Assembly: GCA_934045075.1 (NCBI GenBank)
Contig: CAKOGX010000004.1
Location: forward strand, 1-64,000
DNA length: 64,000 bases
Source of the DNA: Yponomeuta sedellus
Lineage: Eukaryota > Arthropoda > Insecta > Lepidoptera > Yponomeutidae
Direction of reading: 5' to 3'
Shown here: positions 1 through 9,814 of the stretch, piece by piece
How positions within the stretch are numbered: position 1 is the stretch's first letter
How the letters are laid out: every line of letters starts with the position of its first letter
The notes under the pieces: model-generated
What the model saw: the letters and a program-made list of their open reading frames with translations, nothing else
Told to the model about the DNA's origin: nothing
Databases searched by the model: none
Position numbers and translations under genes: made by a program

Positions 1-6
1 AAAGAA

Positions 7-62
<56 letters not shown>

Positions 63-80
63 AAAGAAAGAAAGAAAGAA
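1..80. repeat. (GAAA)n microsatellite
   Basis: Pure GAAA tetramers with one interruption, running off the left end of the window. Confidence 0.95.
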
Positions 81-161
81 TATACAAATAAACGAAACAA
101 AAAACAGACATAGGTTTCGCCTGGTGGTGTGTCTAAGTTGCCACGAAAGGCAGCTGACTTA

Positions 162-299
162 GGGCCGGTTTCTGAATTGAGAATTTCACTAAGTAAATAC
201 TTAAGTTACGTTCTGTCACGCTCTTTTCTGAGAAATTGGAAGAGACAGCACTACAGTTAAGTATTTACTCAGCGAAATTCTCAATTCAGAAATTGGCCC
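162..299. mobile_element. Hairpin MITE, TTA target duplication
   Basis: Ends GGGCCGGTTTCTGAATTGAG and its complement, flanked by TTA at 159-161 and 300-302; 138 bp. The size and TSD match the element at 24506-24644, but the sequence differs. Confidence 0.8.
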
Positions 300-567
300 T
301 TAGCGTTGTGCTGAGGGAGTGAGCCCTCAGCGCTGATTTTCAGTCAGTCCCCGAGGTAACCGAATGCTCCTACGGGGTGCGTGTCGTGGTGCATTTACCC
401 CCACAAAACGTGTGACTAGTGCTATCTTACTATACAGGCTGAGGCCTATTTCATAGACCTACAATTCATGGATTACTATGACAATTCGATGATCATTGCC
501 AAGCCGATTAACCCACAGCTTCACAAGTAGACCCTGCGTCACAATGTACCTGTCTTGCATTTTCGTA

Positions 568-774
568 TAGTCTGTTAGCTTTTAGAATATGCCTCGGCTA
601 CTATCGGATATATTCGTGTAATAGAAATATCGGAACTAATAGGTATGACACATAATTTCGAAATCGCGACTCATATGACACTTATGCAGGGAAGTAGTAT
701 TACACTCGTGTGCTTTCGGCGAATACCGAAGCCTACTCTAGAGCCCGAGGTGTATTCTAAAAGCTAACAGACTG
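568..774. mobile_element. MITE-3 (AGTCTGTTAGC ends)
   Basis: Inverted ends AGTCTGTTAGCTTTTAGAAT, flanked by TA. Related copies lie at 15815-16350 (split by the 453-bp foldback element) and 62177-62374, with a fragment at 43393-43422. Confidence 0.8.
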
Positions 775-1350
775 TAATAAAATAAACTACGAATTGTAGT
801 TTTATGAAATCCGACTCAGGCGTACGCGAGTCCACTTCACAAATCCATGCTTAAATTCGCTGATTTTTTCTGAAGCGCAGTGGAAGCGTGCTGGGCCCAT
901 AACCTATAAAACAACGGTTGATTGAATGACTGAATAGGAATAAACTAACTTTATTTTTTAAGAGTTTCACAGATAGGCACACCCACGTTATCGATATATT
1001 TAAACACACACAACTGAACTTGTGTGAATAAATAAATAAATTAATTTAAATATATTTATTTATTCAGCCAATTCAGATCCAATAGTATTAGTCAGATCCA
1101 ATAGTATTGTAGATCAGTGGTTTAAAATCTATATTGATATACATCTAATTCATAATTCACATAATTTTTCCAGATTTTTTTTTCATATATTTTTTTCATA
1201 AAACAGATACTTAATGTATGGTATAAGTATTAAATTAGCTTTCTGTTTCAGGTCTGTTCACGGCCAAAAAAGAATATCGCGAGGATCCCGCTTTGAGCAT
1301 ACAAAAACATCATGAAGAGCCTACGGAGAAGGTAGAAACACATCCATTTT
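775..1350. other. AT-rich stretch, no gene seen
   Basis: No exon-like frame or recognised repeat apart from short AATAAATA-type tracts around 1027-1070. Confidence 0.5.
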
Positions 1351-1727
1351 AACCCACTGCTGGGGCAGGTCTCTTCCTGCGTTGCAAGAAGGTTAGGCCA
1401 TATTCCACCACGGGGGCCAAGTCCGGGTTGGTGGAGGTTTTGTAAGACAGTGGCGGGCTCTACTGTCAGAAGTTATCAAGCCGCCCATAAGGCCTCTGAC
1501 ATGGCTTAACGACTGCCATTATATGACAGCCGGCACCCACGACTTAACGTGCCTTGCGAAGCACGGAAGCGCTCGGAAAAATGCCACTAGCGGTGGCATT
1601 TTTTGGTCATTGGTGGACGCATCATTGGCGGACGGTCACCCATCCCGCACCTGACCGCGCCTGTTTTTGCTTAACTCGAGCGATTGATTCCAATCACTCG
1701 GTTCAACTAGGCAACGAGCGCTTCATC
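1351..1727 (+). repeat. Dispersed repeat R-A
   Basis: About 375 bp, from CCACTGCTGGGGCA through CATGGCTTAACGACTGCCAT to CACTCGGTT and GAGCGCTTC. It is the most abundant non-tRNA repeat of the window (about 15 copies, both strands). Open frames across it recur at each copy and are not genes. Its class is uncertain. Confidence 0.85.
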
Positions 1728-1835
1728 GAGAAACACTTGACATAGGTGAAATCATGTACGAACAGTTGGTGTTTAGGGTTCTGCACCCGAGAATGCCAAA
1801 GGGACCCTATTACTCTGTCTGTCTGTCCCTTAATG

Positions 1836-2393
1836 CAGTCTATTTATTCTTACTTGTCCATTCTAGTAAACAAGATTCTACCGTAGTATTTTCTAAGGTT
1901 AGCACGAGCACTAGCCATATAAAAACTGTATTTGCACGGATATTTACTCGTTTAATTTTACATTTTACAATTATCCGACGTTTCGGCACTTTTGGAAGTA
2001 TTTTTATTAAGATTCTACCGTTCTTTTTCTTCAGGCTATATTAGTCCACAGCTGGACATAGCCCTCCCCTAATGAGCGCCATAGCGCAAGATTGTGCCAG
2101 CATTGGGGGCGCTGCTGCCCACCCCCCGGTTTGTGTCCCTAAGTCGCCTTTTACGACACCCGCGGGAAGAATTTGGGTTGGTGCTATTCTCGAGGCCGAC
2201 ACCACACAGCAAGAAAGATTAGATTCTACCGTTAAGTCGAAAATTGCCAGATTTCCATAAATGACGTTAACTGGGACACTATTTTCATGAATTTGCTTGA
2301 AAACTAGTAATTTTGGGATCAAATGTCACTTTTGAGGTTAGAATCTTGTTTACTATATTGGACAAGTAAGGATAAATAGACTATATACAGAAA
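1836..2393. mobile_element. MITE-4 with nested repeats
   Basis: Outer ends CAGTCTATTTATTCTTACTT and the complement at 2365-2393. The interior holds an R-E fragment (1921-1990) and an R-B copy (2036-2212). Undivided copies are at 48652-48908 and 51415-51634. Confidence 0.7.
2036..2212. repeat. Dispersed repeat R-B
   Basis: Carries TAATGAGCGCCATAGCGCAA, CACCCCCCGGTTTGTGTCCC and CGCGGGAAGAATTTGGGTTG. Other copies: 11815-12070, 29986-30040, 31015-31378 (interrupted), 39520-39770 and 41690-41830. The GCCATAGCGC block also ends the LINE fragment at 8880-9035, so R-B is probably a LINE 3' end. Confidence 0.75.
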
Positions 2394-2425
2394 GTTGAAA
2401 TCATAAAATATGAATAGCGGTGCTT

Positions 2426-2807
2426 TAAGGCCTGCGCAGACGAGGGATGTCCCCGGGTACTTTCTTGTCCGATAGATCTCTTATAAATTGTATCCAATAA
2501 CGCACACGAAGGACTAAAAGTACCCCGTACAAAAAGTCCCTCAAGTTACCGAGGACATCAAGAGACCGGACTGGACAATAGTTCGGTGTTTTCTTTTAAA
2601 ACGCCTTTTCTTTTTCAACTTCATGTAAATTACAACACAACGTTATCTCAGAATATTTGCTTCCATAGCGTACTTCCATCACTCAATTTCCGGGGAACAA
2701 ATGACCGTACACCGTAGGCGTTGAGTCTGCGACAAGTAAGTACTCGGAGGACATTTTTTACAGACGAGGGACTTTTGTCCCCAAGAGACTCGTCTGCGCA
2801 GGCCTTT
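2426..2807. mobile_element. MITE-6 (AAGGCCTGCGCAGACGAGGG ends)
   Basis: About 380 bp with inverted ends AAGGCCTGCGCAGACGAGGG. A half copy lies at 5572-5761 in the intron before exon 4 of the + gene. Confidence 0.8.
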
Positions 2808-3520
2808 AGCAAACTAATAACAGCAAATAAAATAAAAAATAAATAAGGGAGTCTCCGTACAACAAAAGTGGTTTGTCGCCGTGTTTTTGTTTATCTGTTG
2901 TAAAAACGGTAATTTATAAAGGCATCCAACTTAGCTAGATTGTGGGACTTATTATAAATTGTAACAACAAAAATAACGTTTTAAGTATTTATTTTCGTGC
3001 AGCGCGGGATAATAATTGCATTGTTTTTAGCTGTCAAAGAAAAGTAAACAAGTTCACACGCTTTACGTATTTACGCGGTGGCTTGAGGCTGTTCTCACGT
3101 GAAGCATGCCGTCTCGCTCGCACATTATTAGATTTTTAATTATTGTAATATAAATATAAAAACCTATTTAGAGGCTAAAATTGTCCTTAGCACGGGTAAG
3201 TGTATTAAAAATAATATAGTAATAAAATTAGTAAACTGTAAAAAAATGTGGTCTGAGTGTTTGACGCATAATTATATTACGGACATTGTAATTATTAATA
3301 TTATTGATTATGCGGACATTTTAGTTCGTAATTTTATTATCTATCAAACTCTAATATCACATTAAAAAGTATAGTAATTTATTACAATCATTAAATATGT
3401 TAGGTGCGAACGAGACAGCATGCCCAACGTAACAACATTTTTAATTGTTATCTCAATGTAACTTGAATAAGGGCGTTATTGTATTGAACTAAAACTACGC
3501 GCTATTTCTCATAATAACAG
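2808..3520. other. AT-rich stretch 5' of first visible exon
   Basis: Contains a shrunken SINE-1 remnant at 3150-3215. The 65-codon open frame near 2942 has no splice or homology support. No signal-peptide exon for the downstream gene was recognised. Confidence 0.5.
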
Positions 3521-3706
3521 GCATATAAGCCATACTACGCCGCGCCGACGCCGAAACCCACGCCACCAACGCCGAAAGCTGCGTCGCCGACGCCATATCC
3601 CGCGTCGCCTACGACACGACCGACTCGCGTAATAAAGTACGAGATCATCCACAACCACACGGTCACCTACACGGCTAAAGTCGTGTCGCCCTCCACTAGG
3701 AAACAG
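3521..3706 (+). CDS. Unknown gene, first visible exon (Pro/Thr-rich)
   Basis: The exon follows AACAG and ends at CAG/GTAGGT, 62 codons, phase 0 at both ends. It begins AYKPYYAAPTPKP, continues with about 30 residues of Pro/Thr/Ala/Ser, then a sequence with EIIHNHTVTY that carries an N-H-T sequon. The low-complexity part is mucin- or linker-like. There is no start codon, so the true N-terminus lies further 5'. Function unknown. Confidence 0.65.
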
Positions 3707-3842
3707 GTAGGTAGGTGATTTTAAAGTATCTTTTAAACGATCACAACGAAAACTCTTGTCATGATTTTGGACTATTTTAATGAAAACGGAGTTACATTAA
3801 TTAAATTAAAGAGATTGTTTCCCGATGGCTCTAGAGGTCAAC

Positions 3843-4000
3843 GTATTAAAAGTGCATACACACATACATAACCTCACGCCTGTATCCCAGAGGGGTAGGC
3901 AGAAACCAGGGACTGCCATTTGCCACGATCCTGAGAGATCACCTTCGCTTCATCAACATTGAAAGTCGTTGCATGCACGCACGCCGGTTCCGGGTAGTAA
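3843..4000. repeat. Dispersed repeat R-C
   Basis: Carries CCTCACGCCTGTATCCCAGA and GGGGTAGGCAGAAACCAGGG, then CACGATCCTGAGAGATC. Copies at 8680-8790 (reverse), 28865-28945 and 50820-50935. Confidence 0.8.
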
Positions 4001-4314
4001 AAGTGTTGAATAAAATAGTTTCAGATACCTTTAAAATCGGAAGTGCCGACAATAATTAAGTAGGTATTTAAAATTAATAAATTAGTTTGCTGACTTCTTT
4101 TCTTTATTTGCTGTCCACATGTTCCTGCTCACTTATTTATTTATTCTGCTTACCAATCTAATTGAAAGCTGATCGAATTTTAGCTGATTTTTGCTGCTGA
4201 ACAATACTGATTTTGGCGAATAACTTAGGCGGTCATTCAATTACTTCCCGTCACAGACACTGCAAAAAAGAGAGGCTGCGGATTTCCTCACGAAGTTTTT
4301 CGACTGTCTTGCAG

Positions 4315-4439
4315 AGTGAGGAAAACGACAACGGACAGTATTTCTCTCAGTTCTTCCCTCAATTCCTAGAGCTGGTGGGGAAGTTGAGTAACGCAGACTT
4401 GGCCTTCCTAATAGGCGGTCTCGTGGCCTCCGTAAAGAT
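4315..4439 (+). CDS. Unknown gene, exon 2
   Basis: Acceptor TTGCAG, donor AT/GTGAGT; phase 0 in, phase 2 out; 41 codons plus two bases. It encodes SEENDNGQYFSQFFPQ followed by a Leu-rich helical stretch ending LIGGLVASVK. An open frame runs upstream of the acceptor, but the join to the first exon is in frame only from the AG. Confidence 0.72.
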
Positions 4440-4574
4440 GTGAGTCAATTTAATTTTTGGTAAAATTGCAACCAGCCGATGTCTTCTATTACTGCCAGGA
4501 TCACGTCTTGATACGACATGCGCATTTATAATAGGTGTAACGGTGCAAACCTCTTTTCACCATTTTTTTTTGCG

Positions 4575-4949
4575 TTATCAACCCTTGTATGTCCCCACTG
4601 CTGGGGCACGGGTCTCTTCCTGCATCGCATGAAGGTTAGGCCATACTCCACCACGGGGGCCAAGTCCGGGGTTGGTGGAGGATTGTAAGACAGTGGCGGC
4701 CCTTACTGTCAGAAGTTATCAAGCCGCCCATGAGGCCTCTGACATGGCTTAACGACTGCCATTATATGACAGCCGGCACCAACGGCTTAACGTGTCTTGC
4801 GAAGCACGGAAGTGCTCGGAAAATGCCACTAGCGGTAGTCACGGGACGCTCACGCATCCTATACCTGACCGCGCCTGTTGTTGCTTAACCTTGTTGCTTA
4901 ATAAAGTGAGATTCCAATCACTCGGATCGCCTAGGCCACGTGCGCTTCT
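4575..4949 (+). repeat. Repeat R-A in intron 2 of the + gene
   Basis: Nearly full-length copy, ending about 37 bases before exon 3. Confidence 0.85.
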
Positions 4950-4986
4950 AGTTAATTAATAGTTGATTAATGATCTACTACTGCAG

Positions 4987-5087
4987 GTTCCACGCTGATC
5001 AGAAGCTACGATTCTTGGAGGAGTTGGATGGCAACATAGTGGACGCTGTCGATTACCTGAACACCATGCAGCCGGACGAGGTTAAGG
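4987..5087 (+). CDS. Unknown gene, exon 3
   Basis: Acceptor CTGCAG, donor AAGG/GTAATA; phase 2 in, phase 1 out. It encodes (M)FHADQKLRFLEELDG, then a segment ending MQPDEVK. A roughly 375-bp dispersed repeat ends about 37 bases upstream of this exon, so the acceptor region is squeezed against a transposon-derived sequence. Confidence 0.75.
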
Positions 5088-5104
5088 GTAATACAGATTT
5101 ATCA

Positions 5105-5560
5105 TTTCTTATACTCGGAAAGTAGTGCTATTTTGATCTGATTATTGGGTGGAAATGCTGCTTCCCTCCATAGAGAGGGAAAAACGCATACAAATTACTT
5201 CCCACCTAAGGGCCGGAATGAACTTTAAAAATAGAACTACTGTCAGCTGTGAAGAGTTTTATGTAAAAAAAAACTAATGCTGCGGCCATGTGAGTTTCTA
5301 AACAGCCAGTGTTAACTTAGCGCAAACATCTTTGAGCGGAACAAGCGTTCCATATTAAAATTTAAAAAGTCGACATGTATTGGCGGAATACTAATCTGTT
5401 ATATTTTATGTAGGTATCTGTGACGGAATTCAAAAAAATCTTTTAGGCTATGATTTGAATATTAAAAATGAGTTTTTATTTTTCTCATATTCGAAATGAA
5501 AAGTAGTGTTTAACACGGGTAAAAGAATCAATTCCTTCTTACTCGGACTATAGCCGCCCT
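5105..5560 (+). repeat. Dispersed repeat R-D
   Basis: Shares CTTCCCTCCATAGAGAGGGA, CTAAGGGCCGGAATGAACTT and TTCTAAACAGCCAGTGT with 49690-50290. In the second copy a LINE tail (49867-50052) interrupts the same sequence, showing where it inserted. Confidence 0.8.
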
Positions 5561-5837
5561 CGCTGCGCCACGTTGAGTATGCGACAAGTACTCGGAGGAC
5601 ATCTTAATAGTATATATTCTTTATTGCAAATAGTAAATTCGAAATATGATTACATGAAATTTGTTTCAAAGGCGAACTTATCTCTAACATCTTATCTATT
5701 TTTTTACGATTCAGGGACTTTTTCCCTCGGGGACAAAAGTCCCTCGTCTGCGCAGGCCTTAATGGCACGGAAGCCTTCGTTCGCGAGTCCGACGCGCCAC
5801 TTGGCTTGCTGTGTTATGTAATTGTTCCATATTCCAG

Positions 5838-5928
5838 AACTAGCTCTGATGGCGGAGACACTGTTCAAAGACAACAAGTTGGGAGACGACACGCGGGAAT
5901 TTGTGGACTTTTTGAACTACATGTACAA
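5838..5928 (+). CDS. Unknown gene, exon 4
   Basis: Acceptor ATTCCAG, donor AA/GTAAGC; phase 1 in, phase 2 out. It encodes (E)LALMAETLFKDNKLGDD and continues to VDFLNYMY(K). The composition suggests two amphipathic helices. A half-copy of the MITE at 2426-2807 ends about 75 bases upstream. Confidence 0.75.
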
Positions 5929-6033
5929 GTAAGCGCACGTGTGAAAAGATAACAATCAATCAAATTATTTGTAAACATGGATAGATAGGAAGAGCTCGGG
6001 GCCTAGTCGAACCGAGTGATTGGAATCAATCAC

Positions 6034-6221
6034 TTAAAAACCTATTTAGAGGCTAAAAATTCCACCCATGCCGGGATTCGAACCCGCGACCTCTGGCTAT
6101 CCGTGCCAGCGCTCTTTCCAACTGAGCTAATGGGCGACTCACCGGCATCAGTGAAATTTCGAACCTCTTTACAATATTGTCTGTAATTATGTGGAATGTT
6201 TAGCCTCTAAATAGGTTTTTA
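6034..6221. mobile_element. SINE-1 copy with inverted ends
   Basis: AAAAACCTATTTAGAGGCTA at one end and its complement at the other, around a tRNA-like body with GGGATTCGAACCCGCGACC (B-box side) and GAGCTAATGGGC (A-box side) on the reverse strand. Confidence 0.8.
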
Positions 6222-6257
6222 CGTAAATTGTTTTAATTTATTTTAAGTTTTTTTGTT

Positions 6258-6503
6258 TTAAAAACCTATTTAGAGGCTAAAAATTTCACCCATGCCGGGA
6301 TTTGAACCCGCAACCTCTGGCTATCCGTACCAGCGCTCTACCAACTGAGCCAATGGGCGACTCACCGGCATCAGTGAAATTTCGAACCTCTTTACACTAT
6401 TCTCTGTTTTACATTACACTATTCTCTGTATTACATTGCATCACTTACAGCCCCGACTACCTACTTTGCAGTTAGGTTTAACATCGGAACGATATCACTG
6501 TAC
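6258..6503 (-). mobile_element. SINE-1 copy
   Basis: tRNA-like body at 6285-6362, followed by the family's head (CACCGGCATCAGTGAAATTT; TCTCTGTATTACATTGCATC; GATATCACTGTACCCA). Confidence 0.8.
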
Positions 6504-6611
6504 CCAGTGCTAAGGGTTTTTTTGTTTAATTTGTTTTAAAAAAGTGAGTGTCAAAAAGTGCAAATAAATAATTATCATACTTAATTATCTTATCTTTGTG
6601 CTTTACTTCAG

Positions 6612-6701
6612 AGACCAGGACGCGGATCACATGTCTCTGATCCTGTACAACCTGGTCCACTACCCCAACGTCACCGACCATATCCCCGATCAGATCACCA
6701 A
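6612..6701 (+). CDS. Unknown gene, exon 5
   Basis: Acceptor CTTCAG, donor AA/GTAAGT; phase 2 in, phase 2 out. It encodes (K)DQDADHMSLILYNLVHY, then PNVTDHIPDQIT(K), with a second N-V-T sequon. GC-rich third positions contrast with the AT-rich flanks, as in the other exons. Confidence 0.75.
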
Positions 6702-6840
6702 GTAAGTACTTTTTAAACGACTTAAAAAAAGGAGGAGATAATTTGACGCGTATATTACTTTTTTTTGACTATGTTTTGGCATACGTAACTTTGTCAAATC
6801 TTAACCGATTTCGATAAAAAAAATGTTCCACTCTACAAAT

Positions 6841-7085
6841 CGCACGCTCAGAACGAAAGAGGCCTAAGTCAAAAAATAGTTTAAATACTCAAAAAATTGA
6901 GTCCCTAACAATCATAGAGAGACATAAAAAGGTATGCTCTATCCGATGAATAGTAAAACAAAGGCACTTATTGTAAAAAAAGAGCATAGCGAATCTTCCG
7001 TCCACGGCATACCTTTTTATGACTCTATGATTGTAACTCAATTTCACTATTTTTTTACTTAGGCCTCTTTCGTTCTGAGGGTGCG
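6841..7085. mobile_element. Foldback MITE in intron 5 of the + gene
   Basis: About 100-base arms: CGCACGCTCAGAACGAAAGA pairs with TCTTTCGTTCTGAGGGTGCG, and AAAAAGGTATGC with GCATACCTTTTT. Confidence 0.8.
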
Positions 7086-7264
7086 AAAATAATGTGAATG
7101 CACACTGTATTTGGTATCAATATATTTTCGATTTAATTATGCATGTACATGCACGTACCTACCGACTATGTTCTTCATGCAATCCACTCCCTACAAAGGT
7201 TGTCTGGAAGAGATCGCTCTTAGCTATAAGACCGCTAATTATTGTACAATATTACCAACTTATA

Positions 7265-7370
7265 TTTAAGAAATCATCGTTGTATTATTTTGGTCCTCTT
7301 TACAACTCTCTGTATTGCTTACAGGCAGCGATGTACAGCGATAATACAGAGAGTATTGTAAAGAGGACCA
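7265..7370. repeat. Palindrome made from SINE-1 head sequence
   Basis: TTTGGTCCTCTTTACAACTC and its complement flank GCTTACAGGCAGCGATGTAC. Derived from the SINE-1 head. Confidence 0.7.
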
Positions 7371-7555
7371 AAATAATAAGACGGTTTTTCGTGACAACAC
7401 AAAAATAGCCAATCAGAGGCATTAGTTTACTCGGATGGCGCACTCGGACCGAGCGCACTAAGACAGTAAAAACTTGGCCTTAAAGGAGTGGCCATACGGA
7501 GCGCCATCTATGAATTTGAGCTGAAAACGGCTCATTTTTGTATTCACCGTCACAG

Positions 7556-7710
7556 GTGGCTGATTGTGGTGCCGACGAAGCGCCTGTCGGGCGACCCGGT
7601 GCTCCTGCGAGCCTTCGTCAACGTGGCCATGACCTTCGTTGACAGGTTCAGGAAACCGGCCGATCGCCGTACGCTGCCGAGGGGCGTCGGTCATCTTTCC
7701 GCCATTACAC
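7556..7710 (+). CDS. Unknown gene, exon 6
   Basis: Acceptor CACAG, donor C/GTGGGT; phase 2 in, phase 1 out; 51 whole codons. It encodes (K)WLIVVPTKRLSGDPVLL, then RAFVNVAMTFVDRF and a basic stretch ending HLSAIT. A copy of the dispersed repeat R-A starts about 12 bases after the donor, so the donor borders a repeat. Confidence 0.75.
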
Positions 7711-7721
7711 GTGGGTAGATA

Positions 7722-7980
7722 CGATATCAACCCTTGCACGTCCCACTGCTGGGGCACGGGTCTCTTCCTGCATCGCAGGAAGGTTAGGCCTTACTCCACC
7801 ACGGGGATCAAGTCCGGGTTGGTGGAGGGTTGTAAGACAGTGGCGGGCCATACTGTCAGAAGTAATCAAGCCACCCATGAGGCCTCTGACATGGCTTAAC
7901 GACTGCCATTACATGACAGCCGGCACCAACGGCTATACGTGCTCTGCGAAGCACGGAAGCGCTAGGAAAAATGCCACTCG
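7722..7980 (+). repeat. Repeat R-A, truncated
   Basis: Starts about 12 bases after the exon 6 donor and breaks off in the AATGCCACT region. Confidence 0.85.
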
Positions 7981-8019
7981 TCGTTCGTTGCTGCCCACTG
8001 CTGGGCTGGAATGTTATTT

Positions 8020-8212
8020 CTCACGGTCCCTTGCCACCCTCATCCACGGACCCTCCGCTGACTTACTCGGCCTAGCCGATAGGAAAGACTGAGTAACTCA
8101 ACCCAACCAAGATGCGGGTTTCCTCACGATAAAGGGGAACAAAGAAATATGAGTAAAAAATAAGTTCGAATCCCGGCATGGGTGAAATTTTTAGCCTCTA
8201 AATAGGTTTTTA
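8020..8212 (-). repeat. SINE-3 tail fragment and SINE-1 fragment
   Basis: 8020-8128 is the reverse of the SINE-3 tail (GGCCTAGCCGATAGGAAAGA; GCGGGTTTCCTCACGAT). 8163-8212 is the end of SINE-1 (TTCGAATCCCGGCATGGGTG). Confidence 0.7.
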
Positions 8213-8440
8213 AAAAATAAGTAATTCAGCAGCAAGATGAAGTCAGCATTTATCCTAATAATTAATCAAATACGGTCAGCAAATTAATGTAAGGTACCTA
8301 CCTATGTGCCTAATTTTCGTAATTTATTGCAGTCGGTACAAACACATCCCAATGTGGAAATGGGATGAATTATCAAAAAAATCAGTGCCGGTAAGGATGT
8401 ATTAGCACCATAAACAGGATGTATTATCAAAGGGTAGTTT

Positions 8441-8640
8441 GACGACCTCTGTGGCGTAGCGGGAGCGCGTCTGTCTACCATGCAAGAGGTCCCGGGTTCG
8501 AATCCCGGCTGGGAACAAAAAAACCCAGGTCTTGGATGTTTACATGTTTGTGATGTCGTTGTTTCTGGTTCCCACGACACAGGGTATCCTAGTGTGGGGC
8601 CAGAAGCAATGTATGTGCTTGTATGTAAATGTTAATGTTA
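8441..8640 (+). mobile_element. SINE-2 copy (tRNA-derived)
   Basis: tRNA-like head with GTGGCGTAGCGGGAGCGCG (A-box) and GGTCCCGGGTTCGAATCCCG (B-box), then the tail TTGGATGTTTACATGTTTGT. Other copies: 11484-11612 (-), 32123-32331 (-), 36038-36240 (+), 59545-59752 (+); tail only at 56652-56765. Confidence 0.9.
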
Positions 8641-8879
8641 AAATGCGTGCATGCAACCACTAATGAACGTTGATGAAGGTGCAAGGTCACAGATTACTAA
8701 ATAGTTAGGCGATGTGTCAGGATCGTGGCAAGTGGCAGTCCCTCGTATCTGCCCACCCATCTGGGATACAGGCGTGAGGTTACGTTATGTTAATTCATCA
8801 ATTTTCGAGTAGTTTACTGTACAATATAGGATATCCTGCCGATATATTTGGGCTTTTCTACCAATATTACTTTTCTGCT

Positions 8880-9035
8880 GAGTTGTAGTGTAGGACGCCC
8901 TGCGACCAGGTGGGATGACGATCTGGGAAAAACTGCCGGCAGATGCTGGATGCGGCAAGCTGGAGACAGGGCGCTATGGCGCTCATTAGGGGAGGGCTAC
9001 GTCCAGCAGTGGACTACATATTATAGCCTGAAGAA
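8880..9035 (+). mobile_element. LINE ORF2 C-terminal remnant
   Basis: Encodes RPATRWDDDLGKTAGRCWMR, then LWRSLGEGYVQQWT, typical of the extreme C-terminus of RTE/Jockey-type non-LTR reverse transcriptases, followed by the R-B-like end. Confidence 0.75.
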
Positions 9036-9419
9036 GAGTTGTTGCTCAAGAGGCTTCTATCGCTGAAAGAAAACCGTGTCATGATTTTGCATAATATATC
9101 TAATTTTATACGTAAGTATAATCGAATAAGTATAATAAGTAAATTTATAATGATATCTGCATCAGCCACCATGCCATTGAAGAATTATTGACTGTGGGTA
9201 TGTACACATTAAATTGACAAGCAAAAACATACTAAAAATATTGGAGGGTAGTTTTAAAAAAGAAAAGGGAAACCGAGTGGGGTTTGAAAGTGGCTTCATG
9301 TCGCACGCTAGCGGCGGGGAGCCATTGCGCTCCCGAATACGGTGCTGATCGGATCTCCTGAACAAACTTTATAATAACAGTTAATTGCAGAACAAAACCG
9401 CTTTTTTTGTCACTCACAG

Positions 9420-9814
9420 ATTCAACCGCCACAGAAAATCTGCGCATAGAATACACACCACTGAACCTTCGACGTCCTAAGAGAAGGAGAATCGGCAAAG
9501 CCAGCAAAAGACACAAACAACCACAGGCAACCGAATCACCAGAAAGAATAAAACCTAAGGGAGAATCATCTAGTTACGAAAGTTCAGAGCACTCAAAACA
9601 GCGGCGATTTTTAATCGTAAGAAGAGAGACCGCTCGCCAGCCGAAAAGAAGATTTAATCACGCAGAATTTAAAATGGTTGCAAAGAGATTTAAAGCCTTA
9701 TCGCGGCTAGATTCAAATGTAAGGAGGGTAGCCGCTACCACGAGTGGTACTTCGGTAGATAGCCTTAGAAAGTATTTGTACGATTCTGTTCAGAGAATTA
9801 TGTATAGAAATTAG
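9420..9814 (+). CDS. Unknown gene, terminal exon (basic C-terminus)
   Basis: A strong acceptor (T-run then CACTCACAG) precedes 131 codons ending in TAG at 9812-9814; phase 1 in. The product is highly basic, with RRPKRRRIGK, a Ser/Glu patch (GESSSYESSEHS), then more Arg/Lys and a C-terminus reading KYLYDSVQRIMYRN. The Arg/Lys clusters could be nuclear localisation, nucleic-acid or processing signals; the sequence does not decide. The last about 75 bases plus 3'UTR are repeated in decayed form downstream. Confidence 0.75.

Larger units (their letters stand above)
3521..9814 (+). other. Gene locus: unrecognised 7-exon protein gene (3' part)
   Basis: Seven + strand exons (3521-3706, 4315-4439, 4987-5087, 5838-5928, 6612-6701, 7556-7710, 9420-9814) are each bounded by AG and GT. 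Their phases fit at every junction, and the sum of 1143 nt gives 380 residues plus a TAG stop. The protein opens with a Pro/Thr/Ala-rich stretch holding an N-H-T glycosylation sequon. It continues with about 180 residues rich in Leu, Phe and Asp that look all-helical, then a very basic Arg/Lys C-terminus. I do not recognise the family. The Pro/Thr segment and sequons hint at a secreted or extracellular protein, but no signal peptide is visible because the first exon(s) are upstream of 3521 and were not found. Introns hold MITEs, SINEs and other repeats. The gene converges on alpha-Cat. Confidence 0.75.

Noticed and set aside
7639..7899. Open frame across 7639-7899 and similar frames at other R-A copies
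   Set aside because: It belongs to the dispersed R-A repeat; the same frame recurs wherever the repeat does.
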